Assembly: GCA_020636095.1 (NCBI GenBank)
Contig: JACJYN010000008.1
Span: 248,001-312,000 of the forward strand
DNA length: 64,000 bases
From: Lewinellaceae bacterium
GTDB lineage: Bacteria; Bacteroidota; Bacteroidia; Chitinophagales; Saprospiraceae
Direction of reading: 5' to 3'
Shown: positions 52,790 to 62,211 of the stretch, piece by piece
Layout of the letters: each line of letters opens with the position of its first letter
Position numbering within the stretch: position 1 is the stretch's first letter
Notes under the pieces: model-generated
Databases searched by the model: none
Told to the model about the DNA's origin: nothing
Seen by the model: the letters and a program-made list of their open reading frames with translations, nothing else
Program-made: the position numbers and the translations under genes

Positions 52790-54598
52790 TCAATCCGGCC
52801 GGTTCTCCAGCTTATCTTCCAGTTCGGTGATCCGGGCTTCCTGATCGTCGACTTTGGCTTTCAACTCCTTGATCGCCTGAACCAGTACGGCAGTCATATT
52901 GCCATAGGCGATCGCGCGCTGGCCGTTGCTATCGGCGGTTACCAGTTCGCTGAAGAGCCCCTCCACATCATCCACATCCAGGCCGATCTTGTTCTGGCCG
53001 TCATAACAGCGCTCATTCCTATCTTCCCAGCTGTATTTAAAGGCCTTGATCGTGCAGAGGTCCTCCAGTACATTTTCCAGCGGCTCGGAGTCCTCGGTGT
53101 TCTCCGGCGCCAGCTGATAAATCTCACAGGCGCGCACCGGGCCATTTACATCCAGGTAGTAGCTGTGGGTGTCTTCCGGCACTATCCCCACGCCAACCTT
53201 TCCCTGTTTCGAGATGTACACGAGCTCGGAATGGCCGCCGTGGGAATCGGAAATATCCTTTTGGTTGAGAGTATCGCCCGGGCCCGGATCGGCCCCGGTA
53301 TATTCCCCGCCGGCCCGGAATACGAAGCCTCCTTCGGAATTGGTCACAAAAGCGCCATAGCTATTGGAGGCCCCCATGGTAAGGTAATTGGGCTCCACAT
53401 TTGGGTCATCCGGCAGGTTGGTGATCGCCAGGGCGGGATTGAGGTAACCGAGGTGCAGGCTGATGTTGCCACGTTCGGGTTCGTGTACCTCTAATTTGGA
53501 ACCCGGCTCCTTGGTGCCTATACCGACCTTGCCGTCGTTGAGGATCACCATCAGGGTATCGCCGCCGCCGGTGGCCGTTTCTTCGAGGTAGTCAGCGGGC
53601 GGCATATCCCAGTAGTTGAAGCAATAGCCGCCGGAGTTGGTCGTCAGTACGGTAAACTCCGGGGTAACGCCTTCGGAGAGGAAAAAGCGATCGCTCCCAT
53701 CCTTACTCATCAGTACCAGCTCGGAATTCACTTTTTTTACCGGATGCAGCAGGATTTGCCCGCGGCTGCCGTTTTCGACATCTAATACCGATTGGGGCGG
53801 GTCGTCATTATCGCCGATCTTGACCGCTGGCCGGCGGCCATTAATGGATTGGCTATCCGGAAGAGAAGTGACCAGCATCATAGTCATCGGCTCGCCTGTA
53901 GCGCCCATAGCGGCCTCATAACACCCCTGGCCGCTGCCGGTGTTACCCAGTCTTACCGACTTAAACACATACCCCAGCGGATAGGTATTGATCCAGTTGA
54001 CGTGATCCGGCCCCAGCAGTTTTTTCACAAAATGCTGGTTTTCATCCTGGCCCGGATCTTCAATGCTACTGTCATACTTCCTGATGGTGAAGGTAGGCGC
54101 ATCCCCGTCCTCATCGCCCTCGAAAAGGTACTGATGCCCCACATCCCCATCTTTGGCTATGCGGATGTCCAGCCGCCCCTTCGGGTCGTCCGTGCCCATG
54201 CCGATGCGGCCGAAGACCAGGGCGTACATTACATCCGTTTCCGGGTCGTCGGTCTTGATGATGCCCCAGTCCTCATCGTGCACATTCAGCTCCAGCTGGC
54301 ACCAGTGGGTGGGGTCCTCATCAGGCGGCGTAGTGGAGCAGTAGCAGTTGGCCGTTGAGGCCGGGTCGGCATTTTCCAGGCATTCCGGGTCTGCCGGATC
54401 CATGACGAGCACATAAATATTTTTCTTATAAATAGCGACATCCCCGTCACAGTAGGTTAGCCCGGCTCGCCATCTCCCAAAGAATTGATCGTCCCGTTTA
54501 TTGACGCAGGAATCGATCAGGTCGGCAAAATCTTTTCCGGAAGGCAAGGCGCCGTTGATGAAATATGACTTCAGGGTTATTCTACTTTTTACAGCCAT
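52790..54598 (-). CDS. Tail-fibre-like protein with S74-type C-terminal chaperone
   Basis: 602 aa. The N-terminus KSRITLKSYFINGALPSGKDFADLIDS is a docking segment found in Bacteroidota fibre proteins. The middle repeats beta units with 'GKVGIGTKEPGSKLEV' and 'GRIGMGTDDPKGRLDI', typical of trimeric fibres. The C-terminus (about 500-602) has IKAFKYSWEDRNE, GQNKIGLDVDDVEGLF, IAYGNMTAVLVQAIKEL and a coiled coil. This is the Peptidase_S74 intramolecular chaperone layout, which cuts itself off after trimerisation. It would bind the target cell (Afp13-like role). It lies between the two baseplate genes. Confidence 0.85.
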   Translation of the reverse strand: MAVKSRITLKSYFINGALPSGKDFADLIDSCVNKRDDQFFGRWRAGLTYCDGDVAIYKKNIYVLVMDPADPECLENADPASTANCYCSTTPPDEDPTHWCQLELNVHDEDWGIIKTDDPETDVMYALVFGRIGMGTDDPKGRLDIRIAKDGDVGHQYLFEGDEDGDAPTFTIRKYDSSIEDPGQDENQHFVKKLLGPDHVNWINTYPLGYVFKSVRLGNTGSGQGCYEAAMGATGEPMTMMLVTSLPDSQSINGRRPAVKIGDNDDPPQSVLDVENGSRGQILLHPVKKVNSELVLMSKDGSDRFFLSEGVTPEFTVLTTNSGGYCFNYWDMPPADYLEETATGGGDTLMVILNDGKVGIGTKEPGSKLEVHEPERGNISLHLGYLNPALAITNLPDDPNVEPNYLTMGASNSYGAFVTNSEGGFVFRAGGEYTGADPGPGDTLNQKDISDSHGGHSELVYISKQGKVGVGIVPEDTHSYYLDVNGPVRACEIYQLAPENTEDSEPLENVLEDLCTIKAFKYSWEDRNERCYDGQNKIGLDVDDVEGLFSELVTADSNGQRAIAYGNMTAVLVQAIKELKAKVDDQEARITELEDKLENRPD

Positions 54599-54624
54599 GG
54601 TAGAGCTTGTTTAATAGTTATTGC

Positions 54625-57600
54625 TTATTGAATCGTGAAGCCGCCGCTGATCCTCCGGCGGCCGATGCCGTCGGGGCCGCCACCGGCCTCGCTCTGGCTC
54701 TGGCAGCAAGGCTTCACAAACACCTCATGCTTGCCGGATACCAGAATAGAGCGGGTAGTGCGGGCTTCGATCATATCCTGTTCATCCCCGTTTTCGTCGA
54801 TCATCTTAAAGTTCTGCACAAAATCGACGTAGGGGCGTTTTTCCACAAAACTCAGCAGCGTGGAGCGGAAGATACGGCCGCCGAAACTGATCTCTTCCTG
54901 GCCTTCATAGGCCCAGGGCATGAGGAACTGCTGCAGGTCCTCTTTCAGCTTCTGCGTGTAATAATCCTCGCTTTTCCCTTTGACGAACTTTACGTCCATC
55001 TTGACGGGCACTTCCTCGTAGATGGGGTTGAGCACCCGCAGGCGGATGAAGGGGGACATGCGCTGCTGCAGATAGGCTTTCACGCGCTCCAGCATGCCGG
55101 CGCTCACCCGGGGGCGCAGCCGGTTGGCCTGTTCTACGTTCCTCAGGTCCGGGATCAGGGCCACAGTAACATAACCGGGGGCCAGGTGATAATCCGTTTC
55201 CGGATTAGGTGATTGCCGTAACATCCGGCGCCCCAGCGTATGGGTAATACATTTGGCCCGGTATATTTCCGGGAAGGCCTGTAGGACGAGCCGTTCGTAG
55301 TCGAAGAGGGTCACCGCCCGCCCTTTGTGGCGCAGGCGCTCGCTGACGCGCACGTAGAACTGATCGTCGGATTCCTTCGGCCGGCCGCCGAAGCCTTCGA
55401 AATCCTGGCTGATGCCTTCCAGGGCGCCGATCTCCGGCTGGGCGGCGGTAATGGCGCCGGCCGGCAGTTTCGTCGACAGGCGCTTGAGGTCGTTGTTCTC
55501 AGTAGGAGAAAACTCCACTTTGGCGGCCTGGGCATACACCTTGACCGTCTCCGCCACTGCCCGGGAGCCAGATTTCACCGTGGCCCTGATCCAGTGCAGG
55601 CCGGCGGGCAGAATGGTATTGTCATCCGTCATGTCTTTGAGCAGGGCAAACTGAATGATGCCCGATTGGATGAGCCCGTTGGTTTCGTCTTTCAGGATGT
55701 GGATGTCCGGCTTCAGCTCATTGCCCTCCCAGCGGTTGCCCTTCAGGTAATGCCATTGCACCTCCGCCTTGTTCAGGTAGGGGTCGGCGGTGGATCCGGC
55801 CATCTGGAAGAGCAGGTTCAGGTTGGCGCCCGGTTTGAGGTTGCTCAGGCCGATGTAGAGGGTTCCTTCTTCTTCGAAGGTGGGAAGGAGGGTGGGCTCG
55901 GAGAAGATATCCTTAAGCTCGTATGTATCCTGATAAGGATGGAGATGGATGAACTGAATATCGCTGCGGCCTGCCATCGCAGTATAGTCCATCGACAATT
56001 CCTTCAATGTGGGCGTGTAGGGTTCCTTGGGTAGGTCGGCCGAAAACTTGGCGGCCTCCGCCGCTGAAGCAATCCAGCTATTGTTGGCGCCCTGCCGGAT
56101 AATGGCCCCATCATAGTTGTAAATGGCATCTTTTAAGAGCCTGCGGAAAGGGATCATCCCCTTGGCCTGCGACTGGAGCACCGTCTTGTCGGGGAATTCA
56201 TCGTGCAGGAAATCCTGATCGCCCAGTACCAGTTTCAGAAAACCGTTTTGAGAAAAGAGGGTATAGGGCTCCAACTCGTTTATCACTTCAGAAGTGTGTT
56301 GCAAGGGCGCACCAGCCAGGCCGAAAACTGTCTTACTAATGGCCTTGGCGCACAGGCAGGCAAAAAGGTTAGCGAATTTGTCTTTCTGGCTGTTGTTCCC
56401 CAGGTTCAGCTCTCCTATAATGCTGTTTACCAGGCTGGCCCGGTTCGTTGTCGGAGAGCCTGCCGGCGCCAGGTTCATAAGATTATTTTTTCTGGCAGCA
56501 TCTAATGCTGAAAAATCAAGCTCTGCTTTAAAATAGCTAATAGCCTGGCCCAATTTGACATCGGTGCCTTCGTACTGAATCCTGAAAAGTTGAACGCCTG
56601 TTGCAACAGAATCCCATTCCCCGTCATTCAACACTTCGATATCTATCTTAAAGCCGCTGTTCCGGACGAAAGGATCCAGGCCGTTGTAATAGAGATAGTG
56701 CTCTGTAAAGTTTTGCGGGAGGTTTTCCCAGCTGAGGTTCAGGGCGAGGTTGGTGAGCCGCTTGGGAATGGCCTCTCCGCTTCCGATGTAGAAGGGGTTT
56801 CCCGAAGCCGGGCTGGCCCCGAATGCCGGAATAGGCTGATTGATGTCCAGAATGGCGTTTTCATGCTGTACCACGAGGTTGCGTACATCTTTGACATCAG
56901 CGATTATCGCCACCCCTTCAACCGGCAGATAGCGGAAAAATTGGTATAGGTAACAGGAATCCGGTGTAGCCGCCTCCGGATTGAGTTCCAGCTTCAAAAC
57001 GGGATAATCCGCTTTAAAATCTTCACCTAAGACTTCTGCGACAGGGAACACCACAGGTTCGACCGTTGGGCCCAGGTAAATGTCCAGTTTTATTTCATCG
57101 GCGGCCGTGAGTTCAAAAACGACATCTTCAGGAAAGATCCAGCCCTTTTCCCCGCTAAGGCTGACTTTGAAGGGATGATAGGCTTTCTTGTATTTCAGCA
57201 ACACTTCTTTTTCCTCTGCCGAGGGGCTGAGGCTGTCTAAATAATCAACAAGAGAAGTATAGTCGTCAAAACGATGAGGGAAATCCAGTGGATTTAAAAT
57301 CAGTGCATTAGCTATATTGTCGGAAAGCCCCTCGGCCTTTGCCAGTTTTACCGTTTCTTGGCCAATCTCAAAGAAGCTTTGTACAGCTGTTCTTATTGCG
57401 GCCTTATCATCAGCGCTCAGAGAAAGATGCGAAAAATCACAACTCAAAGTAACTGAAATATTTCGGGCCCCTTCCTGCAGAAACAACACCGGAGAGGCCA
57501 GCATCAGCCCTAGCCGCGCATCGGGATATGGCTTCAAAACAGGTTGGCCGGAGGTTGCGTCTACTCCGGTTTCCAGCTTACTATACTGCCCCCCCAAGGT

Positions 57601-58803
57601 TGCCCAGTTCCCCTTGAACTCATCGGGAAAGGGCGTTTCCACGCCATCCTGCATGCTGGCCACCGGCGCCATATAGACGCCGGCCACTTTCAGGTTCTCT
57701 TCCTCACCACATTCGTGCGTTACGCCGCTGAGATTTGGTGTTCTCGGCTGTAGGCCCAGGAACAACGTCCGCAGGCTTTCCACCTGCGCCTGGCTGAGCA
57801 CGATCTCCTCCAGCAATTTAAAGAGGATATCTTCGCCATTCTCATCCTGGCCGGCGTTGAAGGCCGTATCTTTTTCCAGGAGATATTTATCGAGCAGGCC
57901 GAGGAGCTGGAAAACCAGGTGAGCCTGGTCGGGCACTTCTTTGGCATTCTCCAGCTTCAGGGCTTTTTTGTAGAAGAAATCCAGGTGCTTCTTCGTCATC
58001 TCGTTGAGATGGCCCTGGCTTTGCTGGTACAGGCGCAGGAAGGCGAAGAACAGGCCCAGTTGCGGGGCATGGTCTTCCTGGGCTTTGAGGCTTTTTTCGA
58101 AAAATTCAGGCCCCTTCTTCTGTATCTCGCTTACGCCTTTGAAGAAGATCTGATAGAGGGCGTCCACCTTTTTCTTGCGGGCCGTATTGCGCACCCTGGC
58201 GCTGCCTCTGATCTGCAGGAAGGCCGGGTCGGGCTGGTTGAGCACCAATGGGTTCAGCCCCCATTCCCGGGCTTTGAGAAAATCGAAGAGGCTGCGCATC
58301 GGCACATAACCCCAGCTGCCCGCCGCTTTGACGTAACCTATCAGGGTACGCAGTTCCTGCTTGAGGTCCGTATCGATCAGGTTGCGGATCAGGGACCACA
58401 GGCCCGACTGGTCGCCATCGAGGCGAAGGAACCAGTCGTGAATGCGAAAGGCCATCTTCAGGGTGAGGTCGAGCAGGGAGTTCAGATGCTCGGTACTGTG
58501 GGTGGCATTGAACAACTGGTTCATCTCCCGGTATTCCGCCGCGATGGCCTCAACATCATATTTACTGATCAGGCTGGCCTGCACCGGCACGCTGTTCCGG
58601 AAAAAGGCGGTCCAGTTGTCTGTCGCCCGCCCTTCAGAATGGAAGGCCACCTGCCGGGAAAAGCGGTACACTAAATCCAGCAATTCCGAAGAACTGCGAT
58701 CATCCACCTTCGCGTAGTCCGGAGAGAGGGCCTCCAACTGGCGTTGTTTCTGGCTGGCGCCGTCTCTGATTAAAGGATGTGTATTTTTTTGAAGTTCGTT
58801 CAT
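54625..58803 (-). CDS. Baseplate J-like protein (Afp11-like)
   Basis: 1392 aa. The first 350 residues are helical. The middle carries beta domains with LSGEKGWIFPEDVVFELTAA-type segments. The C-terminal part (about 1170-1380) holds the baseplate-J core: ESDDQFYVRVSERLRHKGRA, VTLFDYERLVLQAFPEIYRAKC, PGYVTVALIPD, NRLRPRVSAGMLERVKAYLQ and ISFGGRIFRS. With gp25 it makes the wedge around the hub that opens on contact. It ends with a short tail FVKPCCQSQSE. The gap to the gp25 gene is 6 bp. Length is at the upper end for Afp11-type proteins. Confidence 0.88.
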   Translation of the reverse strand: MNELQKNTHPLIRDGASQKQRQLEALSPDYAKVDDRSSSELLDLVYRFSRQVAFHSEGRATDNWTAFFRNSVPVQASLISKYDVEAIAAEYREMNQLFNATHSTEHLNSLLDLTLKMAFRIHDWFLRLDGDQSGLWSLIRNLIDTDLKQELRTLIGYVKAAGSWGYVPMRSLFDFLKAREWGLNPLVLNQPDPAFLQIRGSARVRNTARKKKVDALYQIFFKGVSEIQKKGPEFFEKSLKAQEDHAPQLGLFFAFLRLYQQSQGHLNEMTKKHLDFFYKKALKLENAKEVPDQAHLVFQLLGLLDKYLLEKDTAFNAGQDENGEDILFKLLEEIVLSQAQVESLRTLFLGLQPRTPNLSGVTHECGEEENLKVAGVYMAPVASMQDGVETPFPDEFKGNWATLGGQYSKLETGVDATSGQPVLKPYPDARLGLMLASPVLFLQEGARNISVTLSCDFSHLSLSADDKAAIRTAVQSFFEIGQETVKLAKAEGLSDNIANALILNPLDFPHRFDDYTSLVDYLDSLSPSAEEKEVLLKYKKAYHPFKVSLSGEKGWIFPEDVVFELTAADEIKLDIYLGPTVEPVVFPVAEVLGEDFKADYPVLKLELNPEAATPDSCYLYQFFRYLPVEGVAIIADVKDVRNLVVQHENAILDINQPIPAFGASPASGNPFYIGSGEAIPKRLTNLALNLSWENLPQNFTEHYLYYNGLDPFVRNSGFKIDIEVLNDGEWDSVATGVQLFRIQYEGTDVKLGQAISYFKAELDFSALDAARKNNLMNLAPAGSPTTNRASLVNSIIGELNLGNNSQKDKFANLFACLCAKAISKTVFGLAGAPLQHTSEVINELEPYTLFSQNGFLKLVLGDQDFLHDEFPDKTVLQSQAKGMIPFRRLLKDAIYNYDGAIIRQGANNSWIASAAEAAKFSADLPKEPYTPTLKELSMDYTAMAGRSDIQFIHLHPYQDTYELKDIFSEPTLLPTFEEEGTLYIGLSNLKPGANLNLLFQMAGSTADPYLNKAEVQWHYLKGNRWEGNELKPDIHILKDETNGLIQSGIIQFALLKDMTDDNTILPAGLHWIRATVKSGSRAVAETVKVYAQAAKVEFSPTENNDLKRLSTKLPAGAITAAQPEIGALEGISQDFEGFGGRPKESDDQFYVRVSERLRHKGRAVTLFDYERLVLQAFPEIYRAKCITHTLGRRMLRQSPNPETDYHLAPGYVTVALIPDLRNVEQANRLRPRVSAGMLERVKAYLQQRMSPFIRLRVLNPIYEEVPVKMDVKFVKGKSEDYYTQKLKEDLQQFLMPWAYEGQEEISFGGRIFRSTLLSFVEKRPYVDFVQNFKMIDENGDEQDMIEARTTRSILVSGKHEVFVKPCCQSQSEAGGGPDGIGRRRISGGFTIQ

Positions 58804-58809
58804 GTTTCC

Positions 58810-59253
58810 TTATCGCCTTTGAGTCAGGGTTATGATCTCACTGACCGCTTCATTTCGATAGAACGGGTACACAAAGTTGAAACGCGAGTTGGTGCTCTGC
58901 ACGATGTAATCCACCGAGATCAGCAGCTTCCCTTCGATGGCTTCCTGGGAAGTGGATTCCGTTATCTCTACGCTTTCGACCAGTATCCGGGGTTCGTAAT
59001 AGAGGATGGCAGTCTCCACCAGGTCGCGCAGGTACCCGATCAGGGAGGCGTTCATGGGCTCGAACTGGAAATCCCGAAGGTTACAGCCATATTCGGGCTG
59101 CATGACCCGCTCGCCCAGGCTGGTAGACAGCAGAATCTCCAGGCTCTGGTTGATGTCGGCCACGGCTTCTACCATGTCCACCGAACCATTGTCCAGGTTG
59201 AACGCGGGCGGGAAAGCCCAGCCTCTGCCTAAAAATTGTTTTTCTTCATCCAT
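58810..59253 (-). CDS. gp25/GPW family baseplate wedge protein (Afp9-like)
   Basis: 147 aa, normal length. FLGRGWAFPPAFN at the start, then VADINQSLEILLSTSLGERVMQPEYGCNLRDFQFEP (about 33-68), which includes the conserved 'lltpxGeRxmxPxyGxxl' block, and later TAILYYEPRI. It joins the J protein in the wedge. It overlaps neither neighbour; the gaps are 3 and 6 bp, so it is certainly part of the operon. Confidence 0.92.
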   Translation of the reverse strand: MDEEKQFLGRGWAFPPAFNLDNGSVDMVEAVADINQSLEILLSTSLGERVMQPEYGCNLRDFQFEPMNASLIGYLRDLVETAILYYEPRILVESVEITESTSQEAIEGKLLISVDYIVQSTNSRFNFVYPFYRNEAVSEIITLTQRR

Positions 59254-59256
59254 AAT

Positions 59257-59547
59257 TTATCCTCCAATATTTACGGTGGGGCACCCCAGAGTAATACTGC
59301 CGCCGTGGGCGGTAACGTCTCCCATGCGCGCCGCCGGCTTGCCGCCGATCATAACGGTGGCCGAACCCTTGGCAATGGTATCCGGCGGGCCGACGCAAAC
59401 GCAGCTGTCCCCCACCACCGCTGCCGGCATACCGCCGATCATAACGGTGGGCACGCCCGGCCCCACGACCGGGCCGCCAACGTGCGGCACGATGCCCGTT
59501 ACCATCGGGCAGGTATGCATATCGGTTATCCTGGCTGCAAGTGGCAT
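59257..59547 (-). CDS. PAAR-type spike-tip protein (Afp10-like)
   Basis: 96 aa. PAAR-like repeats: RITDMHTCPMVTG, VPTVMIGGMPAAVVGDSCVC, ATVMIGGKPAARMGDVTAHG and ITLGCPTVNIGG. The glycine/proline pattern and His/Cys residues fit the sharp zinc-bound cone that caps the VgrG-like spike. Start at 59547, 11 bp after the spike gene stop. Confidence 0.92.
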   Translation of the reverse strand: MPLAARITDMHTCPMVTGIVPHVGGPVVGPGVPTVMIGGMPAAVVGDSCVCVGPPDTIAKGSATVMIGGKPAARMGDVTAHGGSITLGCPTVNIGG

Positions 59548-59558
59548 AATGGTACCGT

Positions 59559-61331
59559 TTAATTGATGTTGACCATCGATCCTTTGATCTCGGTAATGCC
59601 GCCGGATTTGAGCTTGGCCCCGGCGCTGCCCTCCGCTTTGAATTCCATTTTTGCTTTGGCCTCGACGTTCATGCCGTCGATCTTGATGTCCTGTGTGGCC
59701 GTCAGTTCGATCTTCCCCTTGGCCACCAGCTTGATGTCCTTAGGGCTATAGAGCTCAATGCCCTGGTCGTTCATCATGAGCTTGTTCTTGTTCTGGTCGG
59801 TGACTTCGATGGCCTTATCCTTTTCGGTGATCACGATGCTGTTGCCGGCGGGCGTATCGATGGTAATGATCTTGTCTACATCGTTGAAAATGATCCGCAT
59901 CTTTTCCCGGCTGACAAAGCCCTTTTCGGTATTCTTCTGGTCGGCCGTGATCGGCGCCGGCAGCTTGGAGCTGTGCAGCATGCCCACCACCACGGGGTCG
60001 CGCGGGTCGCCATTGATGAAACCGACGATGACCTCGTCGTCCACTTCCGGGCGGAAGAAGGCGCCGCGCTCCTTGCCGGCATCGAGGCTGGCCATCCTGG
60101 CCCATACGCCCTTGGCCTGGCCGTCGAGGATGGGCAGTTTCACTTGTACGCGGTGTTCCCCGTCAGGATCTTCGTGCATTTTGACCACCTTGCCGACCTG
60201 CAGGCCATGGATGGCGGGCAACAGCCCTCCGGCCGGTTCTTCCACCACGTCCATCTGCTGGTAAAACCACTGAGGCGAAAGGCCGAACTGCACCTGAGAA
60301 TACCAGCTTCCGTCGATGATCTCATGTTTTACCGCCGTTACATAGACCTTCCCGTTGAAGCGGTCGCCCACGCCCTTCAATTCCACCAGTATGCCCGGTT
60401 TGAGCAGGGATAGGCCCAGGCACTTGGCCCGGCCGCGGATTTTGGCCAGGCGGCTTTTCAGCATACAGGCATCCGCCCATGCCTTCAGCTCGCCGGCGTC
60501 CAGAGGGCCGCTGTGCCGCAGCTCGTATTCCGCAAGCCCGATGACGTCCGACAATTTGGCGCCCGTCAGGTTGCCGTTTTCCGTGAAGGACGCGCTGCTG
60601 GCCACGCTCTCTTTGATTTTCTGTTCGGCAGGACTCCAGCCCGAAGCTTTCACTTTTTTGTACTGGTGCCGGGCATCCATTTCCGCCTCGAACTCGATGA
60701 GCGATTCTCCGAAGATCAGCGTGAGGGCTGCCTTGCCATTGGTATCCGGCGCTTTCACGTCGGCCTTGCCGTCATCGGGGATCACCAGCAGCCCGTTTGC
60801 CTCGGCTCGGCAAAGCATGAAGTCCCAGTCCGTGGCGTGATGCTGCACCATCTCGTCGTGTTTCAGCTGAGTGGCGTCAACCTTTCCCGCCAGGCCATAA
60901 TTGCCGAGCAGTTGCTTGATGATCTCGCTGTCCTTCTTCTTCTCGTAGTATTTGTTCTTCCGGCCAATGGTCATTTTCACACTTTCGTCCTTACATTCCA
61001 CTGAGAGGAAGGTGCTACCGCTGGCGCTGACCTTTATGCCGTGTTTGACAATAATGCCTTTAAAAATGGTATCGTTATTGCCGTCCCGGCCGGCCTTGAT
61101 CTCAACCTGTTTGCCGGGTACGAAGTCCGCTTTATTGCTTACGGGAAAATCTTCCGCCGCCGCTTCTCCATCCACTAGAGTGATGCGGGCGGTGGGGACT
61201 TTGTTCACTTCCTTGGTAACGGTAATGGAAAGGACCTGATAGGCAGGGTCGGCCTCCTTTCCGTCGAGCAGCAGGCTGAACGAAATAACATCGTAAGTAG
61301 ACTGGATGGGAAGTATCCTCTCGTTATTCAT
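59559..61331 (-). CDS. VgrG-like spike / baseplate hub protein (Afp8-like)
   Basis: 590 aa. The N-terminal gp27-like hub (about 10-330) has ITVTKEVNKVPTARITLVDG, FVPGKQVEIKAG and KGIIVKHGIKV. The gp5-like OB fold (about 380-470) has GKVVKMHEDPDGEHRVQVKLP, GVWARMASLDAG, FRPEVDDEVIVGFINGDPRDPVVVGML. A beta-helix tail (about 480-590) ends GITEIKGSMVNIN. No extension domain is present, so it carries no built-in toxin. Its start overlaps the end of the LysM gene by 4 bp (ATGA), pointing to coupled translation. Confidence 0.93.
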   Translation of the reverse strand: MNNERILPIQSTYDVISFSLLLDGKEADPAYQVLSITVTKEVNKVPTARITLVDGEAAAEDFPVSNKADFVPGKQVEIKAGRDGNNDTIFKGIIVKHGIKVSASGSTFLSVECKDESVKMTIGRKNKYYEKKKDSEIIKQLLGNYGLAGKVDATQLKHDEMVQHHATDWDFMLCRAEANGLLVIPDDGKADVKAPDTNGKAALTLIFGESLIEFEAEMDARHQYKKVKASGWSPAEQKIKESVASSASFTENGNLTGAKLSDVIGLAEYELRHSGPLDAGELKAWADACMLKSRLAKIRGRAKCLGLSLLKPGILVELKGVGDRFNGKVYVTAVKHEIIDGSWYSQVQFGLSPQWFYQQMDVVEEPAGGLLPAIHGLQVGKVVKMHEDPDGEHRVQVKLPILDGQAKGVWARMASLDAGKERGAFFRPEVDDEVIVGFINGDPRDPVVVGMLHSSKLPAPITADQKNTEKGFVSREKMRIIFNDVDKIITIDTPAGNSIVITEKDKAIEVTDQNKNKLMMNDQGIELYSPKDIKLVAKGKIELTATQDIKIDGMNVEAKAKMEFKAEGSAGAKLKSGGITEIKGSMVNIN

Positions 61332-62029
61332 GTATTGTTTTTAACTACAGGTGGAAAAATCATTTCCGTCCCCACTTTTAGCTGCCGGATGGTAGACAGG
61401 CCGTTCTTCCTGGCCACCTGCAGGTAGTAGGATACGTCGCCGTAGATATTGTAAACCATGAGAGGTAAAGTATCCCCTTCCTTCACCTGCCGGACATGGG
61501 TCAGGTCGGGCGACTTCTTATTCTCCTTTTTCACTCTCTTCTCCTGTTCGATGTAGTTCAGGAAGGTAGCGCTGGCCTTGGCCCTCAGCGGCTCCCCGTT
61601 GGGCTTGAACAGGGTGTAGTTCAGGTCCAGGCTGGTCAGGATGCAATCGAAGGTGAAGCTGTTTCCCCACACGACCTTCAGGAAGTGGGGTTTGTGAATC
61701 TCCCCTTTCAGGTTGTACACCGTATTGAGAAAATGGTCGATCTGCTTGGCGACCGGTTTTCCCGGGTAGGTATAGCCCTCGATGGTGTCCGTCCCGTCGA
61801 AGATGAACTCGATCTTGAGTTCTTCCGGCGCGGTGGACTTGAAGCGGGGGTTGGTCCCCTGGTTGCCCTGCCCCTTTTTGGTGTCGTACTCCACTTTATA
61901 GTTCTTGGAATAGGACTCGGGGTTGACTGGCAGTTTAAACTCCCTGTGTTCGGCCTCATCGACGGGGACCGTAAGCTTTTTGTTCTTAAAAGCCCTGATC
62001 ACGACCTTGGTCAGTTCGCCATCGCTCAT
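61328..62029 (-). CDS. Tube-baseplate adaptor with LysM domain (Afp7-like)
   Basis: 233 aa. The N-terminal 150 residues are a CIS tube-adaptor domain: FKLPVNPESYSKNYKVEYDT, PEELKIEFIFDGTD, then LKVVWGNSFTFDCILTSLDL and AKASATFLNYIEQ. The C-terminal LysM (about 183-228) reads VKEGDTLPLMVYNIYGD, then LSTIRQLKVGTEMIFPP. It links the hub to the first tube ring. It starts inside the stop of the DUF5908 gene (ATGA overlap at 62026-62029) and overlaps the VgrG gene the same way. Confidence 0.92.
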   Translation of the reverse strand: MSDGELTKVVIRAFKNKKLTVPVDEAEHREFKLPVNPESYSKNYKVEYDTKKGQGNQGTNPRFKSTAPEELKIEFIFDGTDTIEGYTYPGKPVAKQIDHFLNTVYNLKGEIHKPHFLKVVWGNSFTFDCILTSLDLNYTLFKPNGEPLRAKASATFLNYIEQEKRVKKENKKSPDLTHVRQVKEGDTLPLMVYNIYGDVSYYLQVARKNGLSTIRQLKVGTEMIFPPVVKNNT

Positions 62030-62199
62030 CTTTCTGTTTTATCTTTTAAGATTTCCAGTACTTTCTCCACGCAGGCGCTGACGATGGCGTCGATGCCTTC
62101 CTCGCCCGCTCCGCTGGCGGAGGGGCCTCCGCCGCCGCCCTGCTTTTGCTCTTCCGTTACGGATATCTTGATGTGCAATTCTTTAACCTCGAGTGGCAT
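62026..62199 (-). CDS. DUF5908-type small eCIS protein, 57 aa
   Basis: Start ATG at 62199-62197, stop TGA at 62028-62026, overlapping the LysM gene start by 4 bp. The protein begins MPLEVKELHIKISVTEEQKQ, which is the 'MPIEIRELvIK' start of DUF5908 proteins. These sit at this very place in Bacteroidota eCIS operons. A flexible GGGGGPSASGAG linker follows, then one amphipathic helix, IDAIVSACVEKVLEILKDK. It takes the Afp6-like position between tube and LysM genes. It is short enough to be missed by gene finders with a 60-aa limit. Function unknown; the helix may cap or chaperone the tube (inference). Confidence 0.8.
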   Translation of the reverse strand: MPLEVKELHIKISVTEEQKQGGGGGPSASGAGEEGIDAIVSACVEKVLEILKDKTER

Positions 62200-62211
62200 A
62201 AGCTGATATTG

